DNA of 64,000 nt from a virus. The stretch lies in IMG/VR virus record IMGVR_UViG_3300032046_000001, positions 168,551 to 232,550 of that record; one strand, given 5' to 3'. Below the pieces are notes generated by a model. It worked only from the letters and a program-made list of their open reading frames with translations. It was not told the DNA's origin and made no database searches. The position numbers were made by a program, and so were the translations under genes. Shown piece by piece: positions 50,487 through 58,594 of this stretch (within the stretch, counting starts at the first letter, position 1; every line of letters starts with the position of its first letter).

Positions 50487-50766
50487 ATTCCCTATACTTC
50501 CTTTCAAGTCTCAATCTTTCAGCTTTTTCTTCATTATTCTCTAATCTCATAAAACCTATTCTCGGATATAAACTACCGTCACTATATTGACCATATCCAA
50601 GTTCTATTCTAATTTCATTATCTGGATATCCAGCTTGAATTTCATCTAATTTATCTTTTAATTCTTGAATGGTAAAATTGTAAACATCATCACCAACAAT
50701 TTCATCTTCTAACAAAACACCAACACTCAATAAATCATCTATATCTTCAATCAAGACTTTCTCCAT
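50455..50766 (-). CDS. YGW-array protein 7 (first of the array)
   Basis: 103 residues (MEKVLIEDIDDLLSVGVLLE), core FTIQELKDKLDEIQAGYPDN. The C-terminus reads YREYGYEKRIRSE: where others have YGW-stop, one or two base changes turn W-stop into YE and extend it nine residues. Overlaps thyX by 20 nt. Confidence 0.65.
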   Translation of the reverse strand: MEKVLIEDIDDLLSVGVLLEDEIVGDDVYNFTIQELKDKLDEIQAGYPDNEIRIELGYGQYSDGSLYPRIGFMRLENNEEKAERLRLERKYREYGYEKRIRSE

Positions 50767-51535
50767 TCATTGTTAGTTCATTATAATATCTATCAAGATC
50801 AGCATACTTCTCTTTTACTTCTAAAAATTTCCCACATGTACGTTTACCTTCATTACACTTACCACTATGTAGACATTTAGGACCAGCATTCTCAAAGATT
50901 GTAGGAGCTGCATCTTTCACAAGATATAACATCTTATCAACAATATCGTGTATTTCTTTTGAAGCTAAATTACAACACCTCAGACTAAAAATATGAAGTA
51001 ACTCTCTGGCATTACACGTATGAATTATTTGAGTAGTACATGCTTCTGGTAAAACATATCTCCTATCATCATTTGGTATATCACCAGTCATCATATTATA
51101 CAATCTCTGAGCAATTGCCATGAATCTTAGGTATCTTTTATGGTATTTTGAATTTTTTATTGTTTCTGGAATATAATAATCAAAGTGATCATGATTTACA
51201 TATCGTTGGGATCTAACTGAAAATGAACAAATTCTATGTCTCGTAACCTGTGCCAACATTGATCGTGAAACACCTGAATATCCAAAGGTAAAACATGGAT
51301 GTTCAAATGGTGATAGATGTCCAACTGTAAGTAACATCTTGACAAATTTTGACGTGTCAACTTCAACTGATTTTACAAATTCTTCGTATGTCATACTTTC
51401 TTTGTCATATTCACTCAAACTATAAAACTTTAATATCAAATCTTTTAGATCTAAGGGTGAATAACAGTTCTTTGCCGCAGTAGCAACTAATCTGTCAGGA
51501 TTGGGTGTGTGTGCTATTAAATAAACTTCAGACAT
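50747..51535 (-). CDS. thyX: Flavin-dependent thymidylate synthase ThyX
   Basis: 262 residues. The ThyX signature RHR-x7-S is present at 99-109 (RHRICSFSVRSQRY). The FAD/dUMP-binding surroundings SPFEHPCFTF and LPEACTTQI, plus the NARELLHIFSLR block, also fit. A C-terminal Cys cluster (GPKCLHSGKCNEGKRTCGKF) occurs in some bacterial ThyX. It methylates dUMP to dTMP using methylene-THF and NADPH, supporting phage DNA synthesis. It is the first gene of the leftward unit that runs into the YGW array and is preceded by a terminator. Fits the nucleotide-pool theme with purZ. Confidence 0.96.
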   Translation of the reverse strand: MSEVYLIAHTPNPDRLVATAAKNCYSPLDLKDLILKFYSLSEYDKESMTYEEFVKSVEVDTSKFVKMLLTVGHLSPFEHPCFTFGYSGVSRSMLAQVTRHRICSFSVRSQRYVNHDHFDYYIPETIKNSKYHKRYLRFMAIAQRLYNMMTGDIPNDDRRYVLPEACTTQIIHTCNARELLHIFSLRCCNLASKEIHDIVDKMLYLVKDAAPTIFENAGPKCLHSGKCNEGKRTCGKFLEVKEKYADLDRYYNELTMNGESLD

Positions 51536-51569
51536 TAAATACTCCTTAAAAAAAAATTAAAATGGGATT

Positions 51570-51595
51570 AAAGGGGGATTTTACAATCCCCCTTT
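51570..51595 (-). terminator. Strong hairpin terminator, 11-bp GC-rich stem
   Basis: AAAGGGGGATT (51570-51580) pairs perfectly with AATCCCCCTTT (51585-51595) across TTAC. Read leftward a T-rich run follows (TTTTAATTTTTTTTT). It ends the single gene 51610-52020. Confidence 0.92.
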
Positions 51596-51609
51596 ATCAT
51601 CAAGATTGC

Positions 51610-52020
51610 TTAAGCAACCTTTTCTTCCGGTTTTTCTTCAGGTATTTCAGATACTTCTACATTTCGTTGAATCGCGGTCAATAGTTGTAAATTAATTTCA
51701 TTCAGGATTTGTTGTGAAATATTCATAGCATCAAAGAAGTCGGTTGCCTCAATATTAATAGAAACCATCCGATAGAGTTTGCTATTCAACATGACCAACT
51801 CACCCGATTGAAGTTGTCGTTCAAAAACAACTTCGGTGGTTAATTTTGGATTGATCGTCAAGGTTTCTTTGTTGATAATAGGAATGAAAACAACGAGTTT
51901 GAAAATGAATTTTTTCTCGATGTCATTTAAATCAATTTTCCACCAATAGTCACCGAAAAAAGTTCCCTCGATCGTAAAATCAAAGATGTGTTTGAAAACA
52001 TTAACCATACAACTACTCAT
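51610..52020 (-). CDS. Monocistronic unknown protein, probably highly expressed
   Basis: 136 residues (MSSCMVNVFKHIFDFTIEGT), beta-rich, with an acidic C-terminal tail (VSEIPEEKPEEKVA) like those of single-strand DNA-binding proteins, though no OB-fold motif is evident. Codon use is less A+T-biased than in neighbours. It has its own AT-box upstream (52082), AAGGAG ribosome site and strong terminator, so it is transcribed alone. Function unknown. Confidence 0.72.
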   Translation of the reverse strand: MSSCMVNVFKHIFDFTIEGTFFGDYWWKIDLNDIEKKFIFKLVVFIPIINKETLTINPKLTTEVVFERQLQSGELVMLNSKLYRMVSINIEATDFFDAMNISQQILNEINLQLLTAIQRNVEVSEIPEEKPEEKVA

Positions 52021-52081
52021 AGTTTAAACTCCTTTTTTAACATGATTTTAAAAATAAAATTGATAGTTTATTACTATCATA

Positions 52082-52097
52082 CATTAATATATATAGT
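52082..52097 (-). promoter_or_regulatory. AT-box, candidate promoter for 51610-52020
   Basis: Read leftward ACTATATATATTAATG; the same near-palindromic TTAATATATATAG box occurs at 12807 and 53242. It lies about 62 nt upstream of the start of the monocistronic gene. Assignment by recurrence only. Confidence 0.4.
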
Positions 52098-52112
52098 TGC
52101 AGTTAATTATAA

Positions 52113-52277
52113 TTAAATCTCCTCTTCATTGTTCTTGTTCTTCTTCTTCTTAATTTTCTCAAATTTTTCTGATTTAAAAATTAATATTTTTCCTTTAACC
52201 ATAACTTCTACTTTGTCTTCTTGTAAATCATCATCAAAATAAAAATCTTCAACCTGTTTATTACTTTGTTTCTTCAC
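52113..52277 (-). CDS. Small Lys-rich protein
   Basis: About 54 residues from GTG 52277, or 72 from ATG 52331, which lies 71 nt inside the HNH gene. Acidic DFYFDDDLQEDKVEV then VMVKGKILIF and a KKKKNKNNEEE tail. Low complexity; possibly nucleic-acid binding. Start uncertain. Confidence 0.45.
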   Translation of the reverse strand: MKKQSNKQVEDFYFDDDLQEDKVEVMVKGKILIFKSEKFEKIKKKKNKNNEEEI

Positions 52278-52722
52278 TTGGTAAATATCTCTCCCAATTA
52301 ATATCTTCTGGATGATACTTTCTTTTGACATTGTACCGTAAAAATCGTGCGGTCCATGCCGTTAAATATTTAAGTTCAATCGTATTAGCCTTCTTTTCAT
52401 TACAGATATGACACATAGTCTGTAAGTTAAATAATCTACGTGGTCCACCCATACTTTTTGGAATGATATGGTCCACAGTCATTAATACACCATGACCATC
52501 TTTAATGGCAAATAAATTAAGGTGTGGTGTTTCATTGGGATGATGACGCTGTAATTTAAATATACTACCGATTAAACCACATTCAACACAAACTAATGAT
52601 CGTTTGAATGCTTTTAATCTTTCGGATATAACAGCAACATCCCAATCAAGTAAATGGGCTTTTTCACTCACTCCAATCAAAGGAAGTATCTCTTCAAGCG
52701 GATATATAGCAATTGTTTCCAT
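52261..52722 (-). CDS. HNH endonuclease-domain protein
   Basis: 153 residues from ATG 52722 (METIAIYPLEEILPLIGV, GGAGAG ribosome site). CVECG ... HHP ... TVDHIIPKSMGGPRRLFNLQ-TMCHICNEKKA is a complete HNH with a Cys4 zinc frame. The 52-residue N-terminal region is shared with the next gene. Could be a homing nuclease or a phage HNH with another role; lacks NUMOD domains. Confidence 0.85.
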   Translation of the reverse strand: METIAIYPLEEILPLIGVSEKAHLLDWDVAVISERLKAFKRSLVCVECGLIGSIFKLQRHHPNETPHLNLFAIKDGHGVLMTVDHIIPKSMGGPRRLFNLQTMCHICNEKKANTIELKYLTAWTARFLRYNVKRKYHPEDINWERYLPSEETK

Positions 52723-53183
52723 AGTAATTCTCTCCAATTAATTGTCCAAGTTTTCTCATGCCTTTACGTCCGAAAAACTGCATTCCCGCACCGCTATAAA
52801 ATAATTTTTTAGCCAGATCATCATTCAAGTCTGCTAAGTCAATTTTATTACCTCTTCTTACATTACAAGGAAAACACATGGTTCGTAAATTATTCATATC
52901 GTTCTTCCCACCTTTACTCTTAGGAATGATATGATCCACGGTCATCATAACTTCAATGTCGGTAAGAGAAAATAAATTTAAAATTCGTCTTCCCTTTTCA
53001 TTTTCCTGTAAATAAAATACTGTTCCTATACGACCACACTCGGCACACACAAGTGATTTCTTAAAAACCAGTAATTTTTTTACTACCAACTCCTATACCT
53101 TTATATTCATTTAGATCGACAACGATATTTTTTTCAATGAGTGGTATAATCTGTGATATGCTAAATGTGGCTATAGTTTTCAT
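52694..53183 (-). pseudogene. HNH endonuclease-domain protein, split by one extra base
   Basis: ATG 53183 (GGAGAAGATA site) reads MKTIATFSISQIIPLIEKNI ... GVGSKKITGF and stops. The remaining HNH frame (LLVFKKSLVCAECGRIG ... TVDHIIPKSKGGKNDMNNLR-TMCFPCN) is in +1. Removing one base of the seven-T run at 53075-53081 (A7 on the coding strand) gives GSKKLLVFKKSLVCAECG, matching LKAFKRSLVCVECG in the paralogue. Corrected length is 162 residues; tandem duplicate of 52261. Confidence 0.8.
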
Positions 53184-53241
53184 TATCTTCTCCATATTTT
53201 AAAAATTATTAATTCATAAAACCTCCGAAAAATCTATCATC

Positions 53242-53295
53242 TATTAATATATATATAGATGAGCAAGCTTATTAAAACTGGGAACAAAATATTAA
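53242..53295 (+). promoter_or_regulatory. Divergent control region with AT-box and GGGAACAAAATATTAA
   Basis: TATTAATATATATATAG (about 53242-53258) and, 21-24 nt on, GGGAACAAAATATTAA (53280-53295). Same pair and order as at 12807-12861. It lies between the leftward HNH gene (start 53183) and the rightward HAD gene. Confidence 0.5.
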
Positions 53296-53324
53296 ACTAT
53301 ATATTTGTTATTGGGGTTAATGAA

Positions 53325-53843
53325 ATGAATATTGTCAAAAAATATTTAGATAAAATTCAAAATGAAGTGTCGAGTGCATCTGGTATATCATGCCGTATGG
53401 ATTATTTCCCACCAACTAAAACTGATGTAAAAAAAAATTTAATAAGTTTCAATGAACAAAGTCAATCTAAAAAAGATCGTATCATGATTGATTTTGATAA
53501 AACCATTCATAGCTATGACAAAGGTTGGCAGAATGGTGAAATATATGGTGATATTCTCGAAGATGCAAAAGAATCAATAGAAACTCTACGAAAACTTTTT
53601 GATGTTGAGATATATATCTTTACAACAAGATTATCAGATGATAATAAAGATAAAGATATACAGATTCAAAAAATAAATGAGTGGTTGGACAATTACGGTA
53701 TACAAGTTGATGGTATAACATCTGATAAATTGGGCGCATTGATGTATATTGATGATAAAGGATTCAGATTATATAATTGGAAAGAAAATCTTCCACAAAT
53801 AATCGAAATAATTAAAAGTGAGCGGGAACAAAATATAAAATGA
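53325..53843 (+). CDS. HAD-superfamily phosphatase-like protein
   Basis: About 172 residues from ATG 53325; a longer frame from 53259 would put the promoter motif inside the gene. HAD motifs: I D-F-D-K-T (IMIDFDKTIHS), II IYIFTTR, III/IV SDKLGALMYIDDKG. No large cap domain. Such small HADs act as nucleotidases or polynucleotide 3'-phosphatases; the partner is unknown. The last codons (SEREQNIK) coincide with a further GGGAACAAAAT motif at 53824. Confidence 0.78.
   Translation: MNIVKKYLDKIQNEVSSASGISCRMDYFPPTKTDVKKNLISFNEQSQSKKDRIMIDFDKTIHSYDKGWQNGEIYGDILEDAKESIETLRKLFDVEIYIFTTRLSDDNKDKDIQIQKINEWLDNYGIQVDGITSDKLGALMYIDDKGFRLYNWKENLPQIIEIIKSEREQNIK
53824..53839 (+). promoter_or_regulatory. GGGAACAAAAT motif copy inside the HAD gene end
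   Basis: GGGAACAAAATATAAA spans the last codons of the HAD gene and precedes the homing endonuclease at 53882 by about 45 nt. Same motif as at 53280. Confidence 0.35.
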
Positions 53844-53881
53844 TTTAATAAATTAATAAATATTGAAAGGAGGTTCATTGA

Positions 53882-54796
53882 TTGAAGTGTAAAATATGTG
53901 AAAAAGAACTTAAAGATTCATTAAAATCTTTGGCACAACATATATTAAATAATCATAAAGAAATTGGAATAAAAAATTATTATGATGAATATTTTAAAAA
54001 AGAAAAAGAGAATGTTTGTTTAGAATGTGGAAAAGAAACTAAATTTGAAGGTTTGAAAAAAGGTTATAGACAGTTTTGTTCAACCAAATGTTCAAATTCA
54101 AATAAAAATAAATTAGAAAAAACAAGAGAAATAAATTTAAATAAGTATGGTGGTACGGGATTTCAAGTCAAAGAACTTTCTGATAAATCGAGAAAAACAA
54201 CCAAAGATAAATATGGAGTAGAATTTGGAAGTCAGTCTAAAGAAGTTCAAAAGAAACAAATAGAAACCTTTAGAAAAACTTTAGGTGTCGATTGGCCATC
54301 CCAAAATAGAGTGGTAAGAGAAAAACAAGTTAAAACATTACAACATAAATATAATACTGATAATCCAATGAAGGTTGAAAAAATTAAAAATAAACAACAT
54401 GAAAGTATGTTGAAGAAGTATGGCGTAGAAACTTATTCTCAGACACAAGAGTGGAGAAATAAGATGTTAAATGGTTTTGCTTCTCATGTATATTCTTTTG
54501 TTAAAAATCCCTCAAAACCACAGGTTAAAACTTTTGAACTTGTAAAAAGTATATTCGGAGAGGCTGTTTTAAATTTTCCTATATATGAAATAAATAGAAT
54601 TATTGACGTTGCAATACCATCCTTAAAGATTGCGATTGAATATGATGGTTCTTACTGGCATAAAGATGAAAATTTAGATATAATTCGTCAAAGAGAAGTG
54701 GAAAATTTAGGATGGAAATTTATACGGTACAGAGATCGTATTCCGAGTTTAGAAGAACTTAAATACGACATTGATAAAATAACAAACATTAGCTAA
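53882..54796 (+). CDS. Homing endonuclease, zinc finger plus Vsr/DUF559-like nuclease
   Basis: 304 residues; start TTG 53882 behind AAAGGAGG. One C2H2-like finger (CKICEKELKDSLKSLAQHI), a CLECGKETKF unit, and several KYGV-E-SQ repeats (KYGVEFGSQSKEVQ, KYGVETYSQTQEW) that occur in mobile nucleases. A C-terminal PD-(D/E)xK/Vsr-like core follows (IDVAIPSLKIAIEYDGSYW-H). Free-standing; placed just before the tail tube gene. Confidence 0.83.
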   Translation: MKCKICEKELKDSLKSLAQHILNNHKEIGIKNYYDEYFKKEKENVCLECGKETKFEGLKKGYRQFCSTKCSNSNKNKLEKTREINLNKYGGTGFQVKELSDKSRKTTKDKYGVEFGSQSKEVQKKQIETFRKTLGVDWPSQNRVVREKQVKTLQHKYNTDNPMKVEKIKNKQHESMLKKYGVETYSQTQEWRNKMLNGFASHVYSFVKNPSKPQVKTFELVKSIFGEAVLNFPIYEINRIIDVAIPSLKIAIEYDGSYWHKDENLDIIRQREVENLGWKFIRYRDRIPSLEELKYDIDKITNIS

Positions 54797-54810
54797 AGGA
54801 TTGAAAAATA

Positions 54811-55530
54811 ATGAAATACAGCTTCGCAGAATTAGGCCAGAACATCTCTACCAGAAAATTTGGCGGTACTACAGTGGGTGTTGCGGACCCTTATATCTCT
54901 GGTTATTTTTTTGTATGGTTTGATAAATTACCAAATAATCTTATATCATATGTATCATTGGGTAATGCAGGTATTGGAAGTAATTCCGAAATTAAGAATA
55001 TTCTTGCAGCCTCATGTACAGGTGTTACACCTCCTGGTGGAACATTGAATAAAATTGAGTTTGCTGGTTTAGGTGGAGTAAAATGGGCGGTGCCTGGAAA
55101 TATTGATTATGGTAATAGTTTAACAGTGAAGTTCTTAGAATTTAATAAAACACCAATTCTTGACATTATGCATGGTTGGATAAAGATGATTAGGGATTAC
55201 AGAACAGGAGTTACTGGTCTTAATGATGGCGACGATGGTTCTGGTTATTCAAAAAATACTTATGCAGGTATAATGTACTACTGGACTACGGCACCTGACG
55301 GTAATAGTATTGAATACTATGCTGCATATGATGGTTTATTCCCAACTAAAGATCCTCAAGATTTATATTCCGGTGATGTTGAAAACGTGGCACGTCTTGA
55401 TGTTGAAATCGAATTCAATGTAGATTATATCTGGCATGAACCGTGGGTTTATGACAAATGTAAAGCTCTTTCTGATGGTATCTTTGCTTCTTCTAAAGCA
55501 GTTGTTGAAAATTATGGATTATCAATTTAA
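54811..55530 (+). CDS. Tail tube protein (gp19-like)
   Basis: 239 residues. IDYGNSLTVKFLEFNKTPIL, then DIMHGWIKMIRDYRTGV and LFPTKDPQDLYSGDVENVAR match tail tube subunits of T4-like and large myophages, slightly longer than T4 gp19 (163). It forms the inner tube inside the sheath. It is followed by a GGGAACAAAAT motif 50 nt beyond its stop. Confidence 0.82.
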   Translation: MKYSFAELGQNISTRKFGGTTVGVADPYISGYFFVWFDKLPNNLISYVSLGNAGIGSNSEIKNILAASCTGVTPPGGTLNKIEFAGLGGVKWAVPGNIDYGNSLTVKFLEFNKTPILDIMHGWIKMIRDYRTGVTGLNDGDDGSGYSKNTYAGIMYYWTTAPDGNSIEYYAAYDGLFPTKDPQDLYSGDVENVARLDVEIEFNVDYIWHEPWVYDKCKALSDGIFASSKAVVENYGLSI

Positions 55531-55579
55531 TTTTTTTTATTTATAATTTATTATAAAAAACAAATTTTAAATTATTAAT

Positions 55580-55595
55580 GGGAACAAAATATTAA
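55580..55595 (+). promoter_or_regulatory. GGGAACAAAATATTAA motif copy
   Basis: GGGAACAAAATATTAA, 15 nt before AAGAAGGAAC and the ATG at 55610; identical to the copies at 12846 and 53280. Candidate start of a separate transcript. Confidence 0.4.
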
Positions 55596-55609
55596 AGAAG
55601 GAACAAGAA

Positions 55610-56185
55610 ATGACATCGAAAGATCTTAAACTACTTGCTGGTTACTTAGTGATGGAGTCTGATTATTCAGACTCCGCTAAGAAACAATTACTAAATTTTA
55701 TTAAAGAAGCGACTGATTATCAAATTAAAACATTTATTCTTGATGACACAATTGAAAAATTGGATGAAGACGCATTTGATATAATTGATAAACGATTTAA
55801 TGTCATTGAAGAATGTCTTATTCAAGATGATAATGTTGAATTACTCAATGAAGATATAGAAACGGTTGCTAAAGCTGCTATTGCTACTCTTATCGGTGGT
55901 CCTGCTGGATTAGCTGCATATGGCGCATATAAATTATATCAACGATATATGACAAAGGCTGGTAGAGAATGTAGAAATGCCATAAATCGTAGAGCTTGTA
56001 GAAAGCAGTATAAAATCAATGCTATTAAAATTCTAATTAAGGATCTACATAACAGTATGACTAAATGTGGTCAATCAAAGAATCCAGAAAAATGTAAATC
56101 AACACTGGAGAAAAGAATAAAACAATTAGAATCTAGATTGGCTGGAACCGCTCAGTCATCACAACAAAGAGCGAGAAAAGACTAA
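55610..56185 (+). CDS. Cys-module virion protein A
   Basis: 191 residues. Shared N-terminal module (MTSKDLKLLAGYLVMESDYS, DSAKKQLLNFI) with 56224 and 59346. Then a Gly/Ala hydrophobic helix (LIGGPAGLAAYGAYKLYQRY) and a C-terminal four-Cys helical module (ECRNAINRRACRKQ ... KCGQSKNPEKCK). Likely tail-associated or membrane-interacting, judging by place among tail genes. Not recognised as a known family. Confidence 0.62.
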   Translation: MTSKDLKLLAGYLVMESDYSDSAKKQLLNFIKEATDYQIKTFILDDTIEKLDEDAFDIIDKRFNVIEECLIQDDNVELLNEDIETVAKAAIATLIGGPAGLAAYGAYKLYQRYMTKAGRECRNAINRRACRKQYKINAIKILIKDLHNSMTKCGQSKNPEKCKSTLEKRIKQLESRLAGTAQSSQQRARKD

Positions 56186-56223
56186 TTTTTTTAAATAAAT
56201 TATTTTTTTAAAGGAGTGTCATT

Positions 56224-57474
56224 ATGACATCAAAAGATGTAAAATTATTGGCTGGTAATATTGTACTTGAGTCTGAATATTCAGATTCTGCTAAGAAACA
56301 ACTTTTAAATTTTATTGCCAATGAAGCAACTGAACATCAAATCAAGACTTTGATTCTTGACGGAAATATTGAAAATATTGCTGAAGATGCCAAGACCATT
56401 GTTGATAAAAGATTTGATCTTGTATCTGAAAGTGCTGTTTCTGAAGTTGTAGAAGATACCGTTGCTTTCTTATCAATTGGTCGTGATACAATATGTGAAT
56501 TTATTGAGTCTCAGGGACACAATGGCAATCAGTTGAAAGAAATGAAAAATTTTATAATGAATGAAGCTAGTGATTATCAGATTTTGTCAGTTCTTACTGA
56601 TGATATTTTACCTGATGAAACTTCTAATCCAGTTGCTGAAGCTATGTTGTTTGAAGGTTTAAATATGGCAACTGGAACTAATTTTGTAGCTCTTTCAGAA
56701 TATGGTATTTCTTCTATTCTTAATGAACAAGGTGGACACACGCCTATGAATCCAAGATTGATCGGTATTTATAAGAAAATCGATTCAACAATGGATGAAC
56801 TTAAGAGATGGACTGGTAAGAGTGTCAAAGGTCCAAAAGCTGCTGAACATGTTAAAGACCTTAAAGATGAATTAAATTATCTTAAAGGAGAAGCGGGTAA
56901 AATTCGTGGTGCTGTAGCTCATGCTGCTGGTGCTGTTACTCCTGGTGCTATGGCTGCTAAAGTTAGTGGTATTAAAAAACCTGAAAGAATTAGTGCTGGT
57001 GGTATGGCCAAGGCTGGTTATGAAAAAGGCAAAGAACTTGCTGGTAAAGCTGTATCTAAAGGAAAAGAAATAGCTGGTGTTGCGGCGGTCAAAGGTAAGG
57101 AAATTGCTGGTGCAGCAAAAGAAAAAATTTCTGGTTCTTTAAAAGGTCTTCCAAGTGCTGCTACTATCGGCGGAAAAATTTCTGCTGCTGCTACATCTCC
57201 TGCTGGAATGGCCGTTGGTGGTTTGGCTGCTGCTGCTCTGCTTGGTTATGGTGCTTATAAGATTTATAAAAACTATTTTAGTGCTGCTGCTAAAAAGTGT
57301 GCTGGTTCTCCCGATAAAGCCGCTTGTATGAAAGCTGCCAGATCTGGTGCTGTAAAAGCTCAAATTGCCGATCTTAGTAAAGGTGCTTCTGCTTGTTCGA
57401 AAGCTAAAGATCCTGCTAAGTGTAAAGCTGCTGTACAAAATAAAATCGCCAAGTTGAGATCAAAAATGGCGTAA
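56224..57474 (+). CDS. Cys-module virion protein B, long form
   Basis: 416 residues. Same N-terminal module (MTSKDVKLLAGNIVLESEYS) and, partly repeated, a second related helix set (ESQGHNGNQLKEMKNFIMNE). A Lys/Ala/Gly-rich middle (KGKEIAGVAAVKGKEIAGAA) repeats a K-E-x-A-G pattern. It ends in a glycine-zipper helix (GMAVGGLAAAALLGYGAYKI) and the four-Cys module (KCAGSPDKAACMKA ... KAKDPAKCKA). Could insert in the host envelope during DNA delivery; inference only. Confidence 0.65.
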   Translation: MTSKDVKLLAGNIVLESEYSDSAKKQLLNFIANEATEHQIKTLILDGNIENIAEDAKTIVDKRFDLVSESAVSEVVEDTVAFLSIGRDTICEFIESQGHNGNQLKEMKNFIMNEASDYQILSVLTDDILPDETSNPVAEAMLFEGLNMATGTNFVALSEYGISSILNEQGGHTPMNPRLIGIYKKIDSTMDELKRWTGKSVKGPKAAEHVKDLKDELNYLKGEAGKIRGAVAHAAGAVTPGAMAAKVSGIKKPERISAGGMAKAGYEKGKELAGKAVSKGKEIAGVAAVKGKEIAGAAKEKISGSLKGLPSAATIGGKISAAATSPAGMAVGGLAAAALLGYGAYKIYKNYFSAAAKKCAGSPDKAACMKAARSGAVKAQIADLSKGASACSKAKDPAKCKAAVQNKIAKLRSKMA

Positions 57475-57482
57475 TTTAATTA

Positions 57483-57522
57483 TAATAGGTGGAATATAAA
57501 AATATTCCACCTATTATTTTTT
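57483..57522 (+). terminator. Hairpin terminator, 14-bp stem
   Basis: TAATAGGTGGAATA (57483-57496) pairs perfectly with 57503-57516 across TAAAAA, followed by TTTTTT. Located 8 nt after the stop of the long Cys-module gene. Confidence 0.9.
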
Positions 57523-57590
57523 AAGGAAATTTATAAATTAGAGTTAAAAATGTGAAAAAGTTTTGAATCAAAAAATAAATAAAAGGAGAA

Positions 57591-58370
57591 ATGATGTTTA
57601 AAGGATTTTCAATACAGTATCCATCATATGAAGTAATCACACCTCAAACAAAACAATCATTTTGTGTACAAACTCTCAACGTAATGAAGGAAGAACGTCT
57701 CAAGGGTTCTCTCGTAACACCTGTACAAGTTACTGATCACCTCAATACAATTATTTGGGAATCAATTGTCAAGAAACCAGAAAATATTAAAACATTCGAT
57801 GATTTCTTAAAACAAACCACGGTAAAAGATCGTGATGCCATTTTATATGGATTATATCACATAACATATGAGGAAGTTCGCAATTATAATGTGAACTGTA
57901 TTTCTTGTGGTAAAGATTTTCAAATCACAGTAGCTGCAAGTTCAACATTCGATTTTAATGGTTATCCAGATGATAATATTTTATCCGCTAAGATTAAAGT
58001 ACCTCTTCCAAAATCACCATCTGTGTACGCGATTTTAAGACAACCTACTTTGTTTGATGAAATTAATTCTTTAAAAAATATATCGGCAAAAATTGATTTA
58101 ATTACCATAACTCTTCCAATTGAACAGTTTGTTCAAGAAAAAGATGGAATGGAACCTATTATATATAAAGAACGTGGTGATGTTCTTGATGCGTATCTTT
58201 CACTTCCTCCTCTTGATAAAAGAGCAATTTATAATCAATATTATGAAAATTTTGGAAAATATTGTATTACCTTGAAATGTAAAACCTATTGTCCAAAATG
58301 TGGGAATGAAGAGGTGATAGACATCGATCTTGTCGATCAGTTTTTTAGGATGGTATACACAATCAGATAA
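57591..58370 (+). CDS. Baseplate hub protein, gp26-like
   Basis: 259 residues. The YPSYEVITPQTKQSFCVQTL opening, a central CISCGKDFQI ribbon half and the C-terminal CPKCGNEEVIDIDLVDQFF resemble the T4 baseplate (gp26-type) family of large myophages, which keep a zinc site. The position, directly before a small chaperone-like gene and the gp25 homologue, supports baseplate assembly. Family assignment is moderate. Start ATG 57591 or the ATG right after it. Confidence 0.6.
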   Translation: MMFKGFSIQYPSYEVITPQTKQSFCVQTLNVMKEERLKGSLVTPVQVTDHLNTIIWESIVKKPENIKTFDDFLKQTTVKDRDAILYGLYHITYEEVRNYNVNCISCGKDFQITVAASSTFDFNGYPDDNILSAKIKVPLPKSPSVYAILRQPTLFDEINSLKNISAKIDLITITLPIEQFVQEKDGMEPIIYKERGDVLDAYLSLPPLDKRAIYNQYYENFGKYCITLKCKTYCPKCGNEEVIDIDLVDQFFRMVYTIR

Positions 58371-58371
58371 C

Positions 58372-58557
58372 ATGGAAAAATATAAAAAAAATTTACAACA
58401 AAATATTTTTCTTTGTATGGATATGATGAATATCGGATATTTAGATGTTATGTTAATGCCAGTTAAAAGATTTTATGATTTGATTAAGTGGAAAATTGAA
58501 ATAGAAGAAGAAAAAATAAAACAAATGGAAAAAATAAACACTGGTTCTAAAAGGTAA
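58372..58557 (+). CDS. Small tail-assembly chaperone-like protein
   Basis: 61 residues from ATG 58372, 1 nt after the gp26-like stop (a longer frame from 58330 overlaps it). GYLDVMLMPVKRFYDLIKWK followed by a Glu/Lys coiled coil resembles short proteins encoded beside baseplate hub genes in other myophages. Call rests on pattern and location. Confidence 0.55.
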   Translation: MEKYKKNLQQNIFLCMDMMNIGYLDVMLMPVKRFYDLIKWKIEIEEEKIKQMEKINTGSKR

Positions 58558-58594
58558 CTAAACAACGATCTCATGTTAATTAAAGGAGAATAAA

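Noticed and set aside
53075-53081. Programmed -1 frameshifting on the A7 run of the HNH gene
   Set aside because: A -1 shift leads to the wrong frame; the HNH part needs +1. The same +1 sign in three other genes points to an extra base.
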